NCBI RefSeq assembly: GCF_900116145.1
Contig: NZ_FPAB01000009.1
Location: forward strand, 62,001-126,000
Direction: 5' to 3'
Source: Streptomyces harbinensis
GTDB lineage: Bacteria; Actinomycetota; Actinomycetes; Streptomycetales; Streptomycetaceae
DNA length: 64,000 nt
Position 1 is the first letter of the stretch, and each line of letters starts with the position of its first letter. A program made the position numbers and the translations under genes. The notes beneath the pieces are model-generated. The model searched no databases. It was not told the DNA's origin and saw nothing but the letters and a program-made list of their open reading frames with translations. Below, in pieces: positions 16,948 to 24,478 of this stretch.

Positions 16948-17022
16948 ATGCGGATCCCTGTGCGGCTCACCCGGCGGCGTGCCGTGGACCTGATGCGCGT
17001 CACCACCGCGATCTGTCGCTGA
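16948..17022 (+). CDS. Cysteine leader peptide (24 aa) upstream of the flavin monooxygenase
   Basis: A 25-codon ORF in the otherwise empty stretch 16754-17190. It encodes a basic peptide containing LTRRRAVDLMRVTTAICR and ends directly after Cys-Arg. This matches the actinobacterial 'putative leader peptide' pattern (RRR-x-V/I-D-L/F-x-R-V, then AICR), found ahead of sulfur-assimilation genes. The single Cys codon as penultimate residue suggests ribosome pausing when Cys-tRNA is scarce. It ends 168 nt before the LLM oxidoreductase start. A second member of the same family lies on the other strand at 19248-19331. Confidence 0.85.
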   Translation: MRIPVRLTRRRAVDLMRVTTAICR

Positions 17023-17190
17023 GAACACGCCCCGGCCCCTCCCCCGTTTCCCGGCCGCCCGCCCGCGCCCCGGCCGCTGCCCCTCCGTGCCCGCGCGCCG
17101 TGCCCGGCGCCGCGCGCACGCCCGGACGACGGCTGCCCGGGCCGGCCCCCACACACCGCGCCGCCCGCTCCCGCCCCGAAAGGTGTGCCG
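17023..17190 (+). promoter_or_regulatory. C-rich untranslated leader after the cysteine leader peptide
   Basis: The 168 nt between the leader peptide and the monooxygenase start contain no gene. The first ~80 nt are strikingly C-rich with C clearly outnumbering G (CCCC and CCCCC runs), which resembles a Rho-loading site. This is consistent with Rho-dependent attenuation governed by translation of the leader peptide. The mechanism is inference; no clean intrinsic terminator is evident. Confidence 0.4.
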
Positions 17191-18348
17191 ATGCCCGAGC
17201 CGTCCTCACCCGTCCCGCTGTCCGTCCTCGACCTGGTGCCGGTGGTCTCCGGCTCCACCCCCGGGCAGGCGCTGCGCCGCAGCGTCGAGCTGGCGCAGCA
17301 CGCGGAGGCGGCCGGGTACCGGCGGTACTGGGTGGCCGAGCACCATCTCGCGGACGGAGTGGCGAGTTCGGCGCCGGAGCTGGTGATCGGTCTGGTGGCG
17401 GGCGCCACCGGGCACATCCGGGTCGGCTCGGCGGCGGTGCAGCTGGGGCACCGCACGGCGCTGTCGGTGGTGGAACAGTTCGGCACCCTGGACGCGCTGT
17501 ATCCGGGGCGGATCGATCTGGGACTCGGCCGCTCCGGGCACCGGGCCGGTCCCGGCGGCGGTGCGGGGCCGGTGGTGCCGCAGGAGCACCGGGCGGCGCG
17601 GTGGGTGGACGGCGTGCTGATCCCGCCGCCGTTCCGGCCCCGGGCGCTGCTCGACTCGCCGTACTTCACCGCGCAGCAGGAGCTGTTGCGGCTGCCGGGT
17701 GCACAGGCGCCGGGCTACCCGGAGCATGTGGACGCCATCGCGGAGTTGCTGGCCGGCGAACACCGGGTGCCGCGGGGCGACACGGCGCACCCGGTCCACG
17801 CGGTGCCGGGCGAGGGCGCCGGTCTCCAGCTGTGGGTGCTGGGCTCCAGCGCCGGGGAGAGTGCCCGGGTGGCCGGCGAGCGCGGTCTGCCGTTCGCGGC
17901 CAACTACCACGTCAGTCCGGGGACGATCCTGGAGACGGTGGCGGCCTACCGGGACGCCTTCCGGCCCTCCGAGCGGCTGGCGCGTCCGTATCTGGTGGTC
18001 TCGGCGGACGTAGTGGTGGCGCCGGACGACGGCACGGCGCGGCAACTGGCGGCCGGCTACGGGCTGTGGGTGCACTCCATCCGCTCCGGGCGGGGCGCGA
18101 TGCCCTTCCCCTCGCCCGCGGAGGCGGCCGGGCACCGGTGGACGGCGGCGGACCGGGCGCTGGTGGCGGACCGGGTGGACACCCAGCTGGTCGGCTCGCC
18201 GGACACGGTGGTGGCGGGGCTGCGGCGGCTGCGCGCGGTCACGGACGCCGACGAACTGCTCATCACCACGATCACGCACGGGCACCGGGACCGGGTGCGC
18301 TCCTACGCCCTGCTGGCCGACGCCTGGTACGGGCGGGGCGCGGCGTGA
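17191..18348 (+). CDS. LLM-class flavin-dependent oxidoreductase (luciferase-like monooxygenase)
   Basis: 385 aa from the ATG at 17191, which follows GAAAGG by 7 nt (the GTG at 17185 is less likely). Bacterial-luciferase-like TIM barrel that uses reduced FMN and O2. Family features are SVLDLVPVVSGSTPGQALRR, RYWVAEHHL at about residues 49-57, VGSAAVQLGHRTALSVVEQF and the C-terminal LVGSPDTVVAGLRRL. It is convergent with an SsuE-like FMN reductase that could supply FMNH2. The cysteine leader peptide upstream suggests a role in releasing sulfur from sulfonates or other organosulfur compounds; substrate is not known. Confidence 0.92.
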   Translation: MPEPSSPVPLSVLDLVPVVSGSTPGQALRRSVELAQHAEAAGYRRYWVAEHHLADGVASSAPELVIGLVAGATGHIRVGSAAVQLGHRTALSVVEQFGTLDALYPGRIDLGLGRSGHRAGPGGGAGPVVPQEHRAARWVDGVLIPPPFRPRALLDSPYFTAQQELLRLPGAQAPGYPEHVDAIAELLAGEHRVPRGDTAHPVHAVPGEGAGLQLWVLGSSAGESARVAGERGLPFAANYHVSPGTILETVAAYRDAFRPSERLARPYLVVSADVVVAPDDGTARQLAAGYGLWVHSIRSGRGAMPFPSPAEAAGHRWTAADRALVADRVDTQLVGSPDTVVAGLRRLRAVTDADELLITTITHGHRDRVRSYALLADAWYGRGAA

Positions 18349-18384
18349 CGCACCGCCGCCCCCGGCGGCGGGGACGGTGGTGCG
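18349..18384. terminator. Imperfect stem-loop between the convergent monooxygenase and reductase genes
   Basis: CGCACCGCCGCCCC can pair with GGGGACGGTGGTGCG with a bulge and G-U pairs around a short CGGCGGC loop. It begins directly after the monooxygenase stop. Confidence 0.5.
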
Positions 18385-18403
18385 TGCGGCGGCCGGCCCT
18401 CGC

Positions 18404-18955
18404 TCAGGCGCGGCTCAGCTGCGCGGCCCGGGTGAGGGCCGAGGAGAACTGGTCCAGCACGTGGTCCAGCGGTTCGGCGGTGGCCGGATCGACGGTCACG
18501 GTGCCGTCCGCCTCGGTGGTGATGTGCCGGTCGAGGACGAACCAGCCCTGGGTGATGTGGGCGGCGCCCATGGCGGAGAGCACGGGCCGCAGCGCGTAGT
18601 CGATGGCCAGGACGTGCGCGGTGGTGCCGCCGGTGGCCAGCGGCAGCACGGTCTTGCCGGTGAGCGCGTACTGCGGGAGCAGGTCGAGCAGCGATTTGAG
18701 CAGGCCGGAGTAGGCGGCCTTGTAGACGGGGGTGCCCACGACGACGCCGTCGGCGTCCCGCAGCAGGGTGTTGACCCGTTCGATCGCGGGGTGGGTGGGG
18801 TCGGCGCCGGTGAGGGCCTGCGGCGGCAGGGCGCGGGCGTCCAGCGGTACGACCCGGTGGCCCTGGAGGGTGAGCCGGGCGTCGAGGTGGCGCAGCAGGC
18901 GGACGGTGCGGGAGGTGGGTGAGGGGCTGCCGGAGATGGACAGGACGGTGGCCAT
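18404..18955 (-). CDS. ssuE: NADPH-dependent FMN reductase, SsuE-like
   Basis: 183 aa flavodoxin-like reductase that makes FMNH2 for a partner monooxygenase. The motifs ISGSPSPTSRT (phosphate loop, residues 6-16), GTPVYKAAYSGLLKSLLDLLP and HVLAIDYALRPVLSAMGA are diagnostic for the SsuE group. An AAGGAA site precedes the ATG at 18955. It is encoded tail-to-tail with the LLM monooxygenase 55 bp away, so the pair likely forms a two-component system despite lying on opposite strands. It has its own upstream cysteine leader peptide (19248-19331). Confidence 0.93.
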   Translation of the reverse strand: MATVLSISGSPSPTSRTVRLLRHLDARLTLQGHRVVPLDARALPPQALTGADPTHPAIERVNTLLRDADGVVVGTPVYKAAYSGLLKSLLDLLPQYALTGKTVLPLATGGTTAHVLAIDYALRPVLSAMGAAHITQGWFVLDRHITTEADGTVTVDPATAEPLDHVLDQFSSALTRAAQLSRA

Positions 18956-19247
18956 GGCGGGGTTCCTTCGTCGGGAGGCGAGCGGGGGCGGGTCGGCACT
19001 CCGCTCGGTGCGGGGCGGGGTGACCGGGCGGTGCGGGCGCCGCCCGGCCCGTACGCCTTCTCCCGCCGGGGGCCACGGGGCACGGACGCGTGCGATGCCC
19101 GTTTGGTGGTGCCGGGGGGCGCGCACGGCAGGAAGCCCGCCGGGCACGCGGCAGTGCGGGCCCGGGGGCACGGGGAGGGAGAAGGGGGTACGGGGCCGGG
19201 TTCGGGGACGGGGGTCCGCGCGCACCGCGCGGCCGTGCGTCAGGGGG
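18956..19247 (-). promoter_or_regulatory. Long untranslated leader of the FMN reductase gene
   Basis: The 292 nt between the second leader peptide and ssuE hold no supported gene. In the minus-strand RNA the section nearest the leader peptide is C-rich with runs of C (around 19142-19220), resembling the monooxygenase leader. A parallel attenuation mechanism is plausible but inferred. Confidence 0.4.
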
Positions 19248-19331
19248 TCAGTGGTGGATCCGACAGATGGCGCCGGCGACGCGGGCGAAGTCCACGCAGC
19301 GGCGGCGGGTCAGGATCTGAACACCAGGCAT
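19248..19331 (-). CDS. Cysteine leader peptide (27 aa) upstream of the FMN reductase
   Basis: A 28-codon minus-strand ORF with ATG at 19331 containing ILTRRRCVDFARVAGAICR followed by IHH. It shares the RRR-x-VD-x-x-RV-x-x-AICR pattern with the plus-strand leader at 16948-17022 and carries two Cys codons. It belongs to the same actinobacterial leader peptide group tied to sulfur-metabolism genes. The reductase start is 292 nt downstream. Confidence 0.85.
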   Translation of the reverse strand: MPGVQILTRRRCVDFARVAGAICRIHH

Positions 19332-19402
19332 AGCAGGATGCAAGCACGGGTGGCGCGACGGCGTCAATGGCAGCCGCGCCGGGTGCGGGGGGTGCGGCGG
19401 CG

Positions 19403-20170
19403 TCAGGGGCCGGGCTTGCGTGCCTCGATGAGGAACCGGGTGGTGTGGGCGGTGAACGGGCCCTGTTCCCGGATGTGTTGGTGCAGCCGGCGCAGGGCGG
19501 GCAGGTGGCGCTCGACGGTGAAGCCGGGCACGATCCAGACAACCTTGCGCAGGAACCAGACGACGGCGCCGATGTCGTGGAAGACGGTGCGCAGGGTGGC
19601 GGTGCGCAGGTCCACCACCCGCAGTCCGGCGGCCTCGGCGGCGGCCCTGGCCGCCTCGGGTTCGCGGGGGTCGGGTTGCGGCCAGGGACCGAGGAAGTAC
19701 TCGCCGAGTTCGGCGACGCTGCGCGGGCCGACCTCCTGGGCGAGGAAGGCGCCGCCGGGGCGCAGCACCCGGGCGATCTGCGGCCAGTCGGTGCGGACCG
19801 GGTGGCGGGCGCTCACCAGGTCGAAGACGCCGTCGGGGAAGGGCAGCCGGCCGTCGTCCCCAGGGACCGTGACGACCACGCCGCGCGGGCCGAGCCGGGC
19901 GGCGGCGAGGGCGGCGTTGGGCGGCCAGGACTCGGTGACGGCCATCAGCGGCGGCAGGACGGGGGCCTCGTCGAGGACCTCGCCGCCGCCGGTGTCCAGG
20001 TCGAGCGCGGAGTGGACAGTGGCCAGCCGCCGGCCCAGCAGCCGGGCGTACCCCCACGGCGGGCGTTCCTCGGTGGCCCGGCCGTCCAGCCAGGAGAAGT
20101 CCCAGCCGTCGACGGGTGCCCGCCGGGCCTCCTCGACGAGCGTTTCGAAGTCATCGTGGTGTCGCCCCAT
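19403..20170 (-). CDS. Class I SAM-dependent methyltransferase
   Basis: 255 aa from the ATG at 20170. Rossmann-type methyltransferase with motif I ALDLDTGGGEVL (residues 55-66), an acidic VTVPGDDGRLPFPDGVFDLV segment and RVLRPGGAFLAQEV, typical of small-molecule methyltransferases. The C-terminal WFLRKVVWIVPGF is less typical. It is divergent from an MFS exporter across 157 bp, so the two may share a promoter region. Substrate is unknown. Confidence 0.88.
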   Translation of the reverse strand: MGRHHDDFETLVEEARRAPVDGWDFSWLDGRATEERPPWGYARLLGRRLATVHSALDLDTGGGEVLDEAPVLPPLMAVTESWPPNAALAAARLGPRGVVVTVPGDDGRLPFPDGVFDLVSARHPVRTDWPQIARVLRPGGAFLAQEVGPRSVAELGEYFLGPWPQPDPREPEAARAAAEAAGLRVVDLRTATLRTVFHDIGAVVWFLRKVVWIVPGFTVERHLPALRRLHQHIREQGPFTAHTTRFLIEARKPGP

Positions 20171-20327
20171 CGCCCCACCCTGGCAGGGTGGGGCGCCGTC
20201 CCGCCACCGGATACGGCGGACGGGCGGCGGGCGGGGCGGTCGGCGCGGTCGGCGCGGGTGGTGGGATATCGGCGCCGGCTGGGGGAGGCTGCGGGTGCGG
20301 TCATGGCCGACGGAGAACGGGAGTGAG

Positions 20328-21761
20328 ATGTCCGGTGCACGAGCCCACGAGAGCGCCGATGAGCTGCCGCGCGGCCGGCGGTACCTGGTGCTGGCGATCT
20401 GCTGCATGTCGTTGCTGATCGTCAGTCTGGACATCACGGCGCTGAATGTGGCGCTGCCCTCGCTGGGGCGGGAGCTGGAGGCGGATGTGTCGGGGCTCCA
20501 GTGGACGGTGGACGCGTACACCCTGGTGCTGGCGTCGTTCCTGATGCTGTCGGGTTCGATGGCGGACCGGCTGGGGCGGCGGCGGGTGTTCAGCGTCGGT
20601 CTGGTGGTCTTCACCAGCGGGTCGCTGCTGTGCGCGCTGGCGCCGGGTCTCGGGTGGCTGGTGGTGTTCCGGATGCTCCAGGCGCTGGGCGGTTCGATGC
20701 TCAATCCGGTGGCGATGTCGATCATCAGGAACACCTTCCACGATCCGAAGGAACTGGCGCGGGCGATCGGGATGTGGGGCGGGGTGGTCGGGATCTCCAT
20801 GGCGGCGGGGCCGATCGTGGGCGGGGCGCTGGTGCAGTGGTTCGACTGGCGGGCGGTGTTCTGGATCAACATCCCGGTCGGGCTGACGGCGCTGGTGCTG
20901 ACCCGGCGGTTCGTGCCGGAGTCGCGGGCCCGGCGGGCGCGGCGGATCGATCCGGTGGGGCAGGCGCTGGTGATCCTGCTGCTGGGGTCGCTGACCTTCG
21001 GCATCATCGAGGGCGGGCGCGGGGAGTGGACGAGCCCGTGGATCATCGGCTGTTTCGTGGTGGCGGTGCTGTCGGTGCCGGCGCTGGTGGGTTACGAGTC
21101 GCGCCGCGCGGATCCGCTGATCGACCCGGAGTTCTTCCGCAGCGCGCCGTTCAGCGGGGCGAGCGCGATCGCGGTGAGCGCGTTCGCGGCGCTGAGCGGT
21201 TTTCTGTTCCTCAATACGCTCTATCTCCAGAACGGGCGGGGGCTTTCCGCGCTGGAGGCGGGCACGTATCTGCTGCCGATGGCCGGGGTGACGCTGGTGC
21301 TGGCGCCGGTGTCGGGGTGGCTGATCAACCGGTACGGTGCGCGGCTGCCGCTGTTCCTGGCGGGGCTCGCGCTGACGGCGAGCGGGCTGATGTTCGCGCT
21401 GTGGCAGGCGGAGAGCGACAACGCGCGGCTGTTCACCGCCTATGTGCTGTTCGGGGTCGGTTTCGGGCTGGTGAACGCGCCGATCACCAATACGGCGGTG
21501 ACCGGGATGCCGCGCGCCCAGGCCGGGGTGGCGGCGGGGATCGCCTCGACGAGCCGGCAGGTCGGGTCGGCGCTGGGGGTGGCGATGGTGGGAACGGCGC
21601 TGGCGGCCGGTTCGCAGCACGCGGGGTGGTGGATCATCACGGTCTGCGCGCTGCTGGTGCTGGGGATCGGGCTGCTCACCAGTGGGGCGTGGGCGATGCG
21701 TTCGGCGGAACGGACGGCGGAGCGGCTGGCGGCGTCGGGGCAGCGGCCGGGAGCGCACTGA
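20328..21761 (+). CDS. MFS drug/metabolite exporter, DHA2 (EmrB/QacA) family
   Basis: 477 aa with 14 predicted membrane segments. The hallmarks are the MFS loop motif GSMADRLGRRR, the motif C-like GVVGISMAAGPIVGGALV, and LDITALNVALPSL in helix 1, typical of H+-coupled efflux pumps. A GGGAG site precedes the ATG at 20328. An ATP-grasp ligase follows after 51 bp on the same strand, so the two are probably co-transcribed; the pump may export that enzyme's product. Confidence 0.93.
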   Translation: MSGARAHESADELPRGRRYLVLAICCMSLLIVSLDITALNVALPSLGRELEADVSGLQWTVDAYTLVLASFLMLSGSMADRLGRRRVFSVGLVVFTSGSLLCALAPGLGWLVVFRMLQALGGSMLNPVAMSIIRNTFHDPKELARAIGMWGGVVGISMAAGPIVGGALVQWFDWRAVFWINIPVGLTALVLTRRFVPESRARRARRIDPVGQALVILLLGSLTFGIIEGGRGEWTSPWIIGCFVVAVLSVPALVGYESRRADPLIDPEFFRSAPFSGASAIAVSAFAALSGFLFLNTLYLQNGRGLSALEAGTYLLPMAGVTLVLAPVSGWLINRYGARLPLFLAGLALTASGLMFALWQAESDNARLFTAYVLFGVGFGLVNAPITNTAVTGMPRAQAGVAAGIASTSRQVGSALGVAMVGTALAAGSQHAGWWIITVCALLVLGIGLLTSGAWAMRSAERTAERLAASGQRPGAH

Positions 21762-21812
21762 ACCGGGCTTTGTCGGAATATGCGTGCGCCGCGGGAAACA
21801 TGGGGGTCATCA

Positions 21813-22931
21813 ATGCAGGCTATTATCCGTTTTCACGATGACCCGCTTTTCTGCGATGACGGGAGTACGGAGATAGCCCTACGCATATGGCTCAGCAGCG
21901 CGGGAGCCGCCAGTACTCAGGTGATGCGCATGTTGCGCGAAAACCCCGAGTCCGCCGCCGTACGGATCTACGGCACCAATATCAGCGCGACCGCGCCCGC
22001 GCTGATGGCCTGTGATGTGGCCGAGGTCGAACCGTATCGCGTCAACGATCATGTCTATGCCGAATTCGCCCTGGACTTCTGCCGCCGGCACGGCATCGAC
22101 GTCCTGATCCCGCCGCGGAGGCTGGACGCACTCGCCGGACGGGCCGAGGAGTTCGCCCGGGCCGGCACCCGTCTGATGTGCGCGCCGCCGGCCGCGGTGA
22201 ACGTCCTCACCAGCAAGAGCCGCACCTACGAGGCGGCCCGGGCGGCGGGCATCCCGGTACCCGAATGGCGGGTGGTGCGCGACGCCGACCAACTGCGCAC
22301 GGCCGTCGAGGAACTGGGCCGCCCCGGGGAGAGCCTGTGCATCAAACCGGCCGGTGAGTACTCGGCGTTCGGTTTCCGCATCTTCGACGACGGGCCGCTG
22401 CGGCTGCGCGATCTGCTGGAGGCGCCCCGGCCGCTGGTGTCGGTGACGGCGGTGGCCGACGCGCTGAAGCGAGCGGCGGACGAGGAGGAGAAGGTGCCCT
22501 CGTTCATCGTGATGCCCTATCTGGAGGGACCCGAGGTGAGCGTGGACACGCTCTCCGCACCCGGCGGCCGGCTGCTGGCCGCCGTTCCCCGGGCCAAGGA
22601 CGGGCGCTACCGGCTGCTGCTCGACGATCCGGAGGCGACCGGGATCGCGCGCGCCGTGGTCGAGCACTTCGGGCTGGCCTATCTCGCCAATGTCCAATTG
22701 CGCCGGCTGCGCGGGGCTTCGGTGCTGCTGGAGGCGAACCCGCGTCCCTCGGCCGGTGTCTACCAGACCGCCTTCAGCGGGCTGAATCTGCCGTGGGCGG
22801 CCGTCCGGCTGCTGGTGCACGGCGATCCGGGGGAACTTCCCCCGCCCCGGCTCGGCGGCCGGATCGCGGTCACCGAGACGGCGGCCGAGGTGCACCCGGC
22901 CGTCACCGCCCCGGCCGCGCACGGAAGCTGA
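21813..22931 (+). CDS. ATP-grasp ligase-like protein
   Basis: 372 aa from the ATG at 21813 (GGGGG ribosome site 6 nt upstream; an in-frame ATG at 21780 lacks one). An N-terminal pre-ATP-grasp Rossmann-like region (residues 1-110) is followed by the ATP-grasp domain: TSKSRTYEAARAAGIPVPEW, SLCIKPAGEYSAFGF, SFIVMPYLEGPEVSVD and the metal/phosphate segment LLEANPRPSAGVY. Such enzymes join a carboxylate to an amine through an acyl-phosphate. Its neighbour is an exporter, recalling dipeptide antibiotic cassettes (for example BacD/BacE), but the substrate cannot be read. Confidence 0.88.
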   Translation: MQAIIRFHDDPLFCDDGSTEIALRIWLSSAGAASTQVMRMLRENPESAAVRIYGTNISATAPALMACDVAEVEPYRVNDHVYAEFALDFCRRHGIDVLIPPRRLDALAGRAEEFARAGTRLMCAPPAAVNVLTSKSRTYEAARAAGIPVPEWRVVRDADQLRTAVEELGRPGESLCIKPAGEYSAFGFRIFDDGPLRLRDLLEAPRPLVSVTAVADALKRAADEEEKVPSFIVMPYLEGPEVSVDTLSAPGGRLLAAVPRAKDGRYRLLLDDPEATGIARAVVEHFGLAYLANVQLRRLRGASVLLEANPRPSAGVYQTAFSGLNLPWAAVRLLVHGDPGELPPPRLGGRIAVTETAAEVHPAVTAPAAHGS

Positions 22932-22939
22932 ACATCCGA

Positions 22940-22967
22940 CCGCCAAGCTCGCCCCCGGGCTTGGCGG
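22940..22967. terminator. Stem-loop terminator after the ATP-grasp gene
   Basis: CCGCCAAGC pairs with GCTTGGCGG (9 bp, 10-nt loop) 8 bp after the stop codon. Confidence 0.65.
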
Positions 22968-23012
22968 CCTCCCCCAGGCGCAGGACGGGCCGGAAACGGG
23001 TAGAGCGTGAAT

Positions 23013-23026
23013 GTCATGAACATGAC
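23013..23026. promoter_or_regulatory. Operator-like palindrome ahead of snapalysin
   Basis: GTCATG-AA-CATGAC, flanked by GAA(T) and TTC that extend the symmetry. It lies 21 bp before the start codon, just upstream of the GAGGAGG ribosome site. It is suited to a repressor or translational hairpin; the usual divergent LysR activator gene (snpR) is absent here. Confidence 0.4.
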
Positions 23027-23047
23027 TTCCCGACGAGGAGGCTCCCG

Positions 23048-23614
23048 ATGTCCTTCCGCACAGCGGCCCGCGCCCTGATCACCTCCGTGGTGGCGGCCCT
23101 CGCCCTCACCACGGCCCACGCCACCGCCGCACCCGCCCCCGCCGCCCCGGCGGACGACCCCGCCGTCGCCGCCCGCGTGCTCACCTACGACGCCGGCGGC
23201 TCCGCCGAGTTCGCGGGCGCCGTCGCCGCCGGTGTCGCGGTGTGGAACGAGAGCGTCGTCAATGTACGCCTCACCCCGGCCGCAGCCGGCCAGAGCGCCA
23301 ACATCCGCATCATCGCCGACAACGGCTGGCCCCGGGCCCTCCGTACCAGCCTGGGCAACGGCATCGTCTACATGGGCCGCGAGGCCGTCGGCTACGACAC
23401 CACCCGGATCGCCGCCCACGAACTCGGCCACATCCTGGGCCTGCCCGACATCAAGCCCGGCCCCTGCTCCAGCCTGATGTCCGGCTCCACCGCCGGTCTC
23501 TCGTGCACCAACCCGTACCCGAACGCCGCCGAACGGGCCGCCGTGGAGAACTACTTCGCCGGCAGCACGGCCGCCGGTGACCGGATACCGGGACGGCAGC
23601 TCTTCACCGACTGA
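23048..23614 (+). CDS. snpA: Snapalysin-family secreted zinc protease (M7)
   Basis: 188 aa with a Sec signal peptide (residues 1 to about 27, ALALTTAHATA) and a short Ala/Pro propeptide. The zinc site HELGHILGLPD (His124, Glu125, His128, Asp134) defines the small extracellular M7 proteases of Streptomyces, which use Asp as third ligand. Two Cys (140 and 153) match the single disulfide of the family. A strong GAGGAGG site precedes the ATG. The family's typical divergent LysR regulator is not next door. Confidence 0.94.
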   Translation: MSFRTAARALITSVVAALALTTAHATAAPAPAAPADDPAVAARVLTYDAGGSAEFAGAVAAGVAVWNESVVNVRLTPAAAGQSANIRIIADNGWPRALRTSLGNGIVYMGREAVGYDTTRIAAHELGHILGLPDIKPGPCSSLMSGSTAGLSCTNPYPNAAERAAVENYFAGSTAAGDRIPGRQLFTD

Positions 23615-23629
23615 CGGCTGCGCCGCCCG

Positions 23630-24478
23630 TCAGCTCCCGCCGGGCGCCGGCGCCGTGGTGCCCCGGGGCGTGAAACGCGCCGCCGGGGACCACCGCCCGG
23701 CCACCGGACGTCCGTCGATCAGCTCCAGCACCGAGGCCGCCACCAGCGTGCCGAACCGGTGCACGTCCACCGTCATGGTGGTGAACGGCGGCGCGGTCAG
23801 CCGGCACATCGCCGAATCGTCCCAGGCCACCAGCGACAGGGCGGACGGCACCGCGACACCGGCCGCCTTCGCCGCGCCGAGACCGGCGATCGCCATCACG
23901 TCGTTGTCGTACAGGATCGCGGTGGGACGGTGCGGCGCCGCCAGCAGGGCGGCGGTCAGCCGCTCCCCCGCCTCGGCCGAGTAGTCGCCCTCCACCAGCA
24001 CCGGCTCGATGCCCGCCGCCGCGCACTCCGCGCGCATCGTGTCGCTGCGCACCCGGGTGTGCAGCAGGGCCGCCGGGCCGGTCACCCGGGCGATCCTGCG
24101 GTGACCGAGCGCCAGCAGCCGCTCCAGCGCCTCCCGCATCGGCCCCGCGGCGTCCGTGGACACCGCGGGGATCCCCGGCTCCTCCCGCAGCCCGCCGGCG
24201 ATCACCGCCGGCATGCCCAGTTCGCGCAGCACGGCGGGACGGCCGTCGGTGGTGGTCACATTGACCAGCACCACCGCCTCCACCAGGCCGCGCTCGGCCC
24301 AGCGGCGGTGGGTGGCGATCTCCTCCTCCTGGTGCTGCACGATGCGCAGCAGCAGGGAGTAGCCGCGCTCGGCCAGGGATTCCTCGATGCCGGCGATGAA
24401 CTCCATGAAGAAGGGTTCCGCGCCCAGCAGCCGGGCCGGTCTGGCGAGCACCAGACCGATCGCTTCGGTGGTGCCCAC
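23630..24478 (-). CDS. LacI-type effector-domain protein lacking the DNA-binding domain
   Basis: 282 aa from a GTG at 24478 that abuts the beta-mannosidase stop (TGA-GTG), so translation is coupled. From residue 5 it matches the start of a LacI sugar-sensing domain (EAIGLVLARPARLLGAEPFF) and continues through LERLLALGHRRIARVTGP, TAILYDNDVMAIAGL and LSLVAWDDSAMCRLTAPPFTTM to a normal C-terminus. The ~60-residue HTH and hinge are absent. The bases upstream encode the intact mannosidase C-terminus, so there is no room for a lost HTH. It could be a sugar-binding modulator or a degenerate regulator. Confidence 0.85.
   Translation of the reverse strand: MGTTEAIGLVLARPARLLGAEPFFMEFIAGIEESLAERGYSLLLRIVQHQEEEIATHRRWAERGLVEAVVLVNVTTTDGRPAVLRELGMPAVIAGGLREEPGIPAVSTDAAGPMREALERLLALGHRRIARVTGPAALLHTRVRSDTMRAECAAAGIEPVLVEGDYSAEAGERLTAALLAAPHRPTAILYDNDVMAIAGLGAAKAAGVAVPSALSLVAWDDSAMCRLTAPPFTTMTVDVHRFGTLVAASVLELIDGRPVAGRWSPAARFTPRGTTAPAPGGS

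Noticed and set aside
20303..20326. Tiny ORF (7 codons) ahead of the MFS gene
   Set aside because: No ribosome site of its own and no similarity to known leader peptides.
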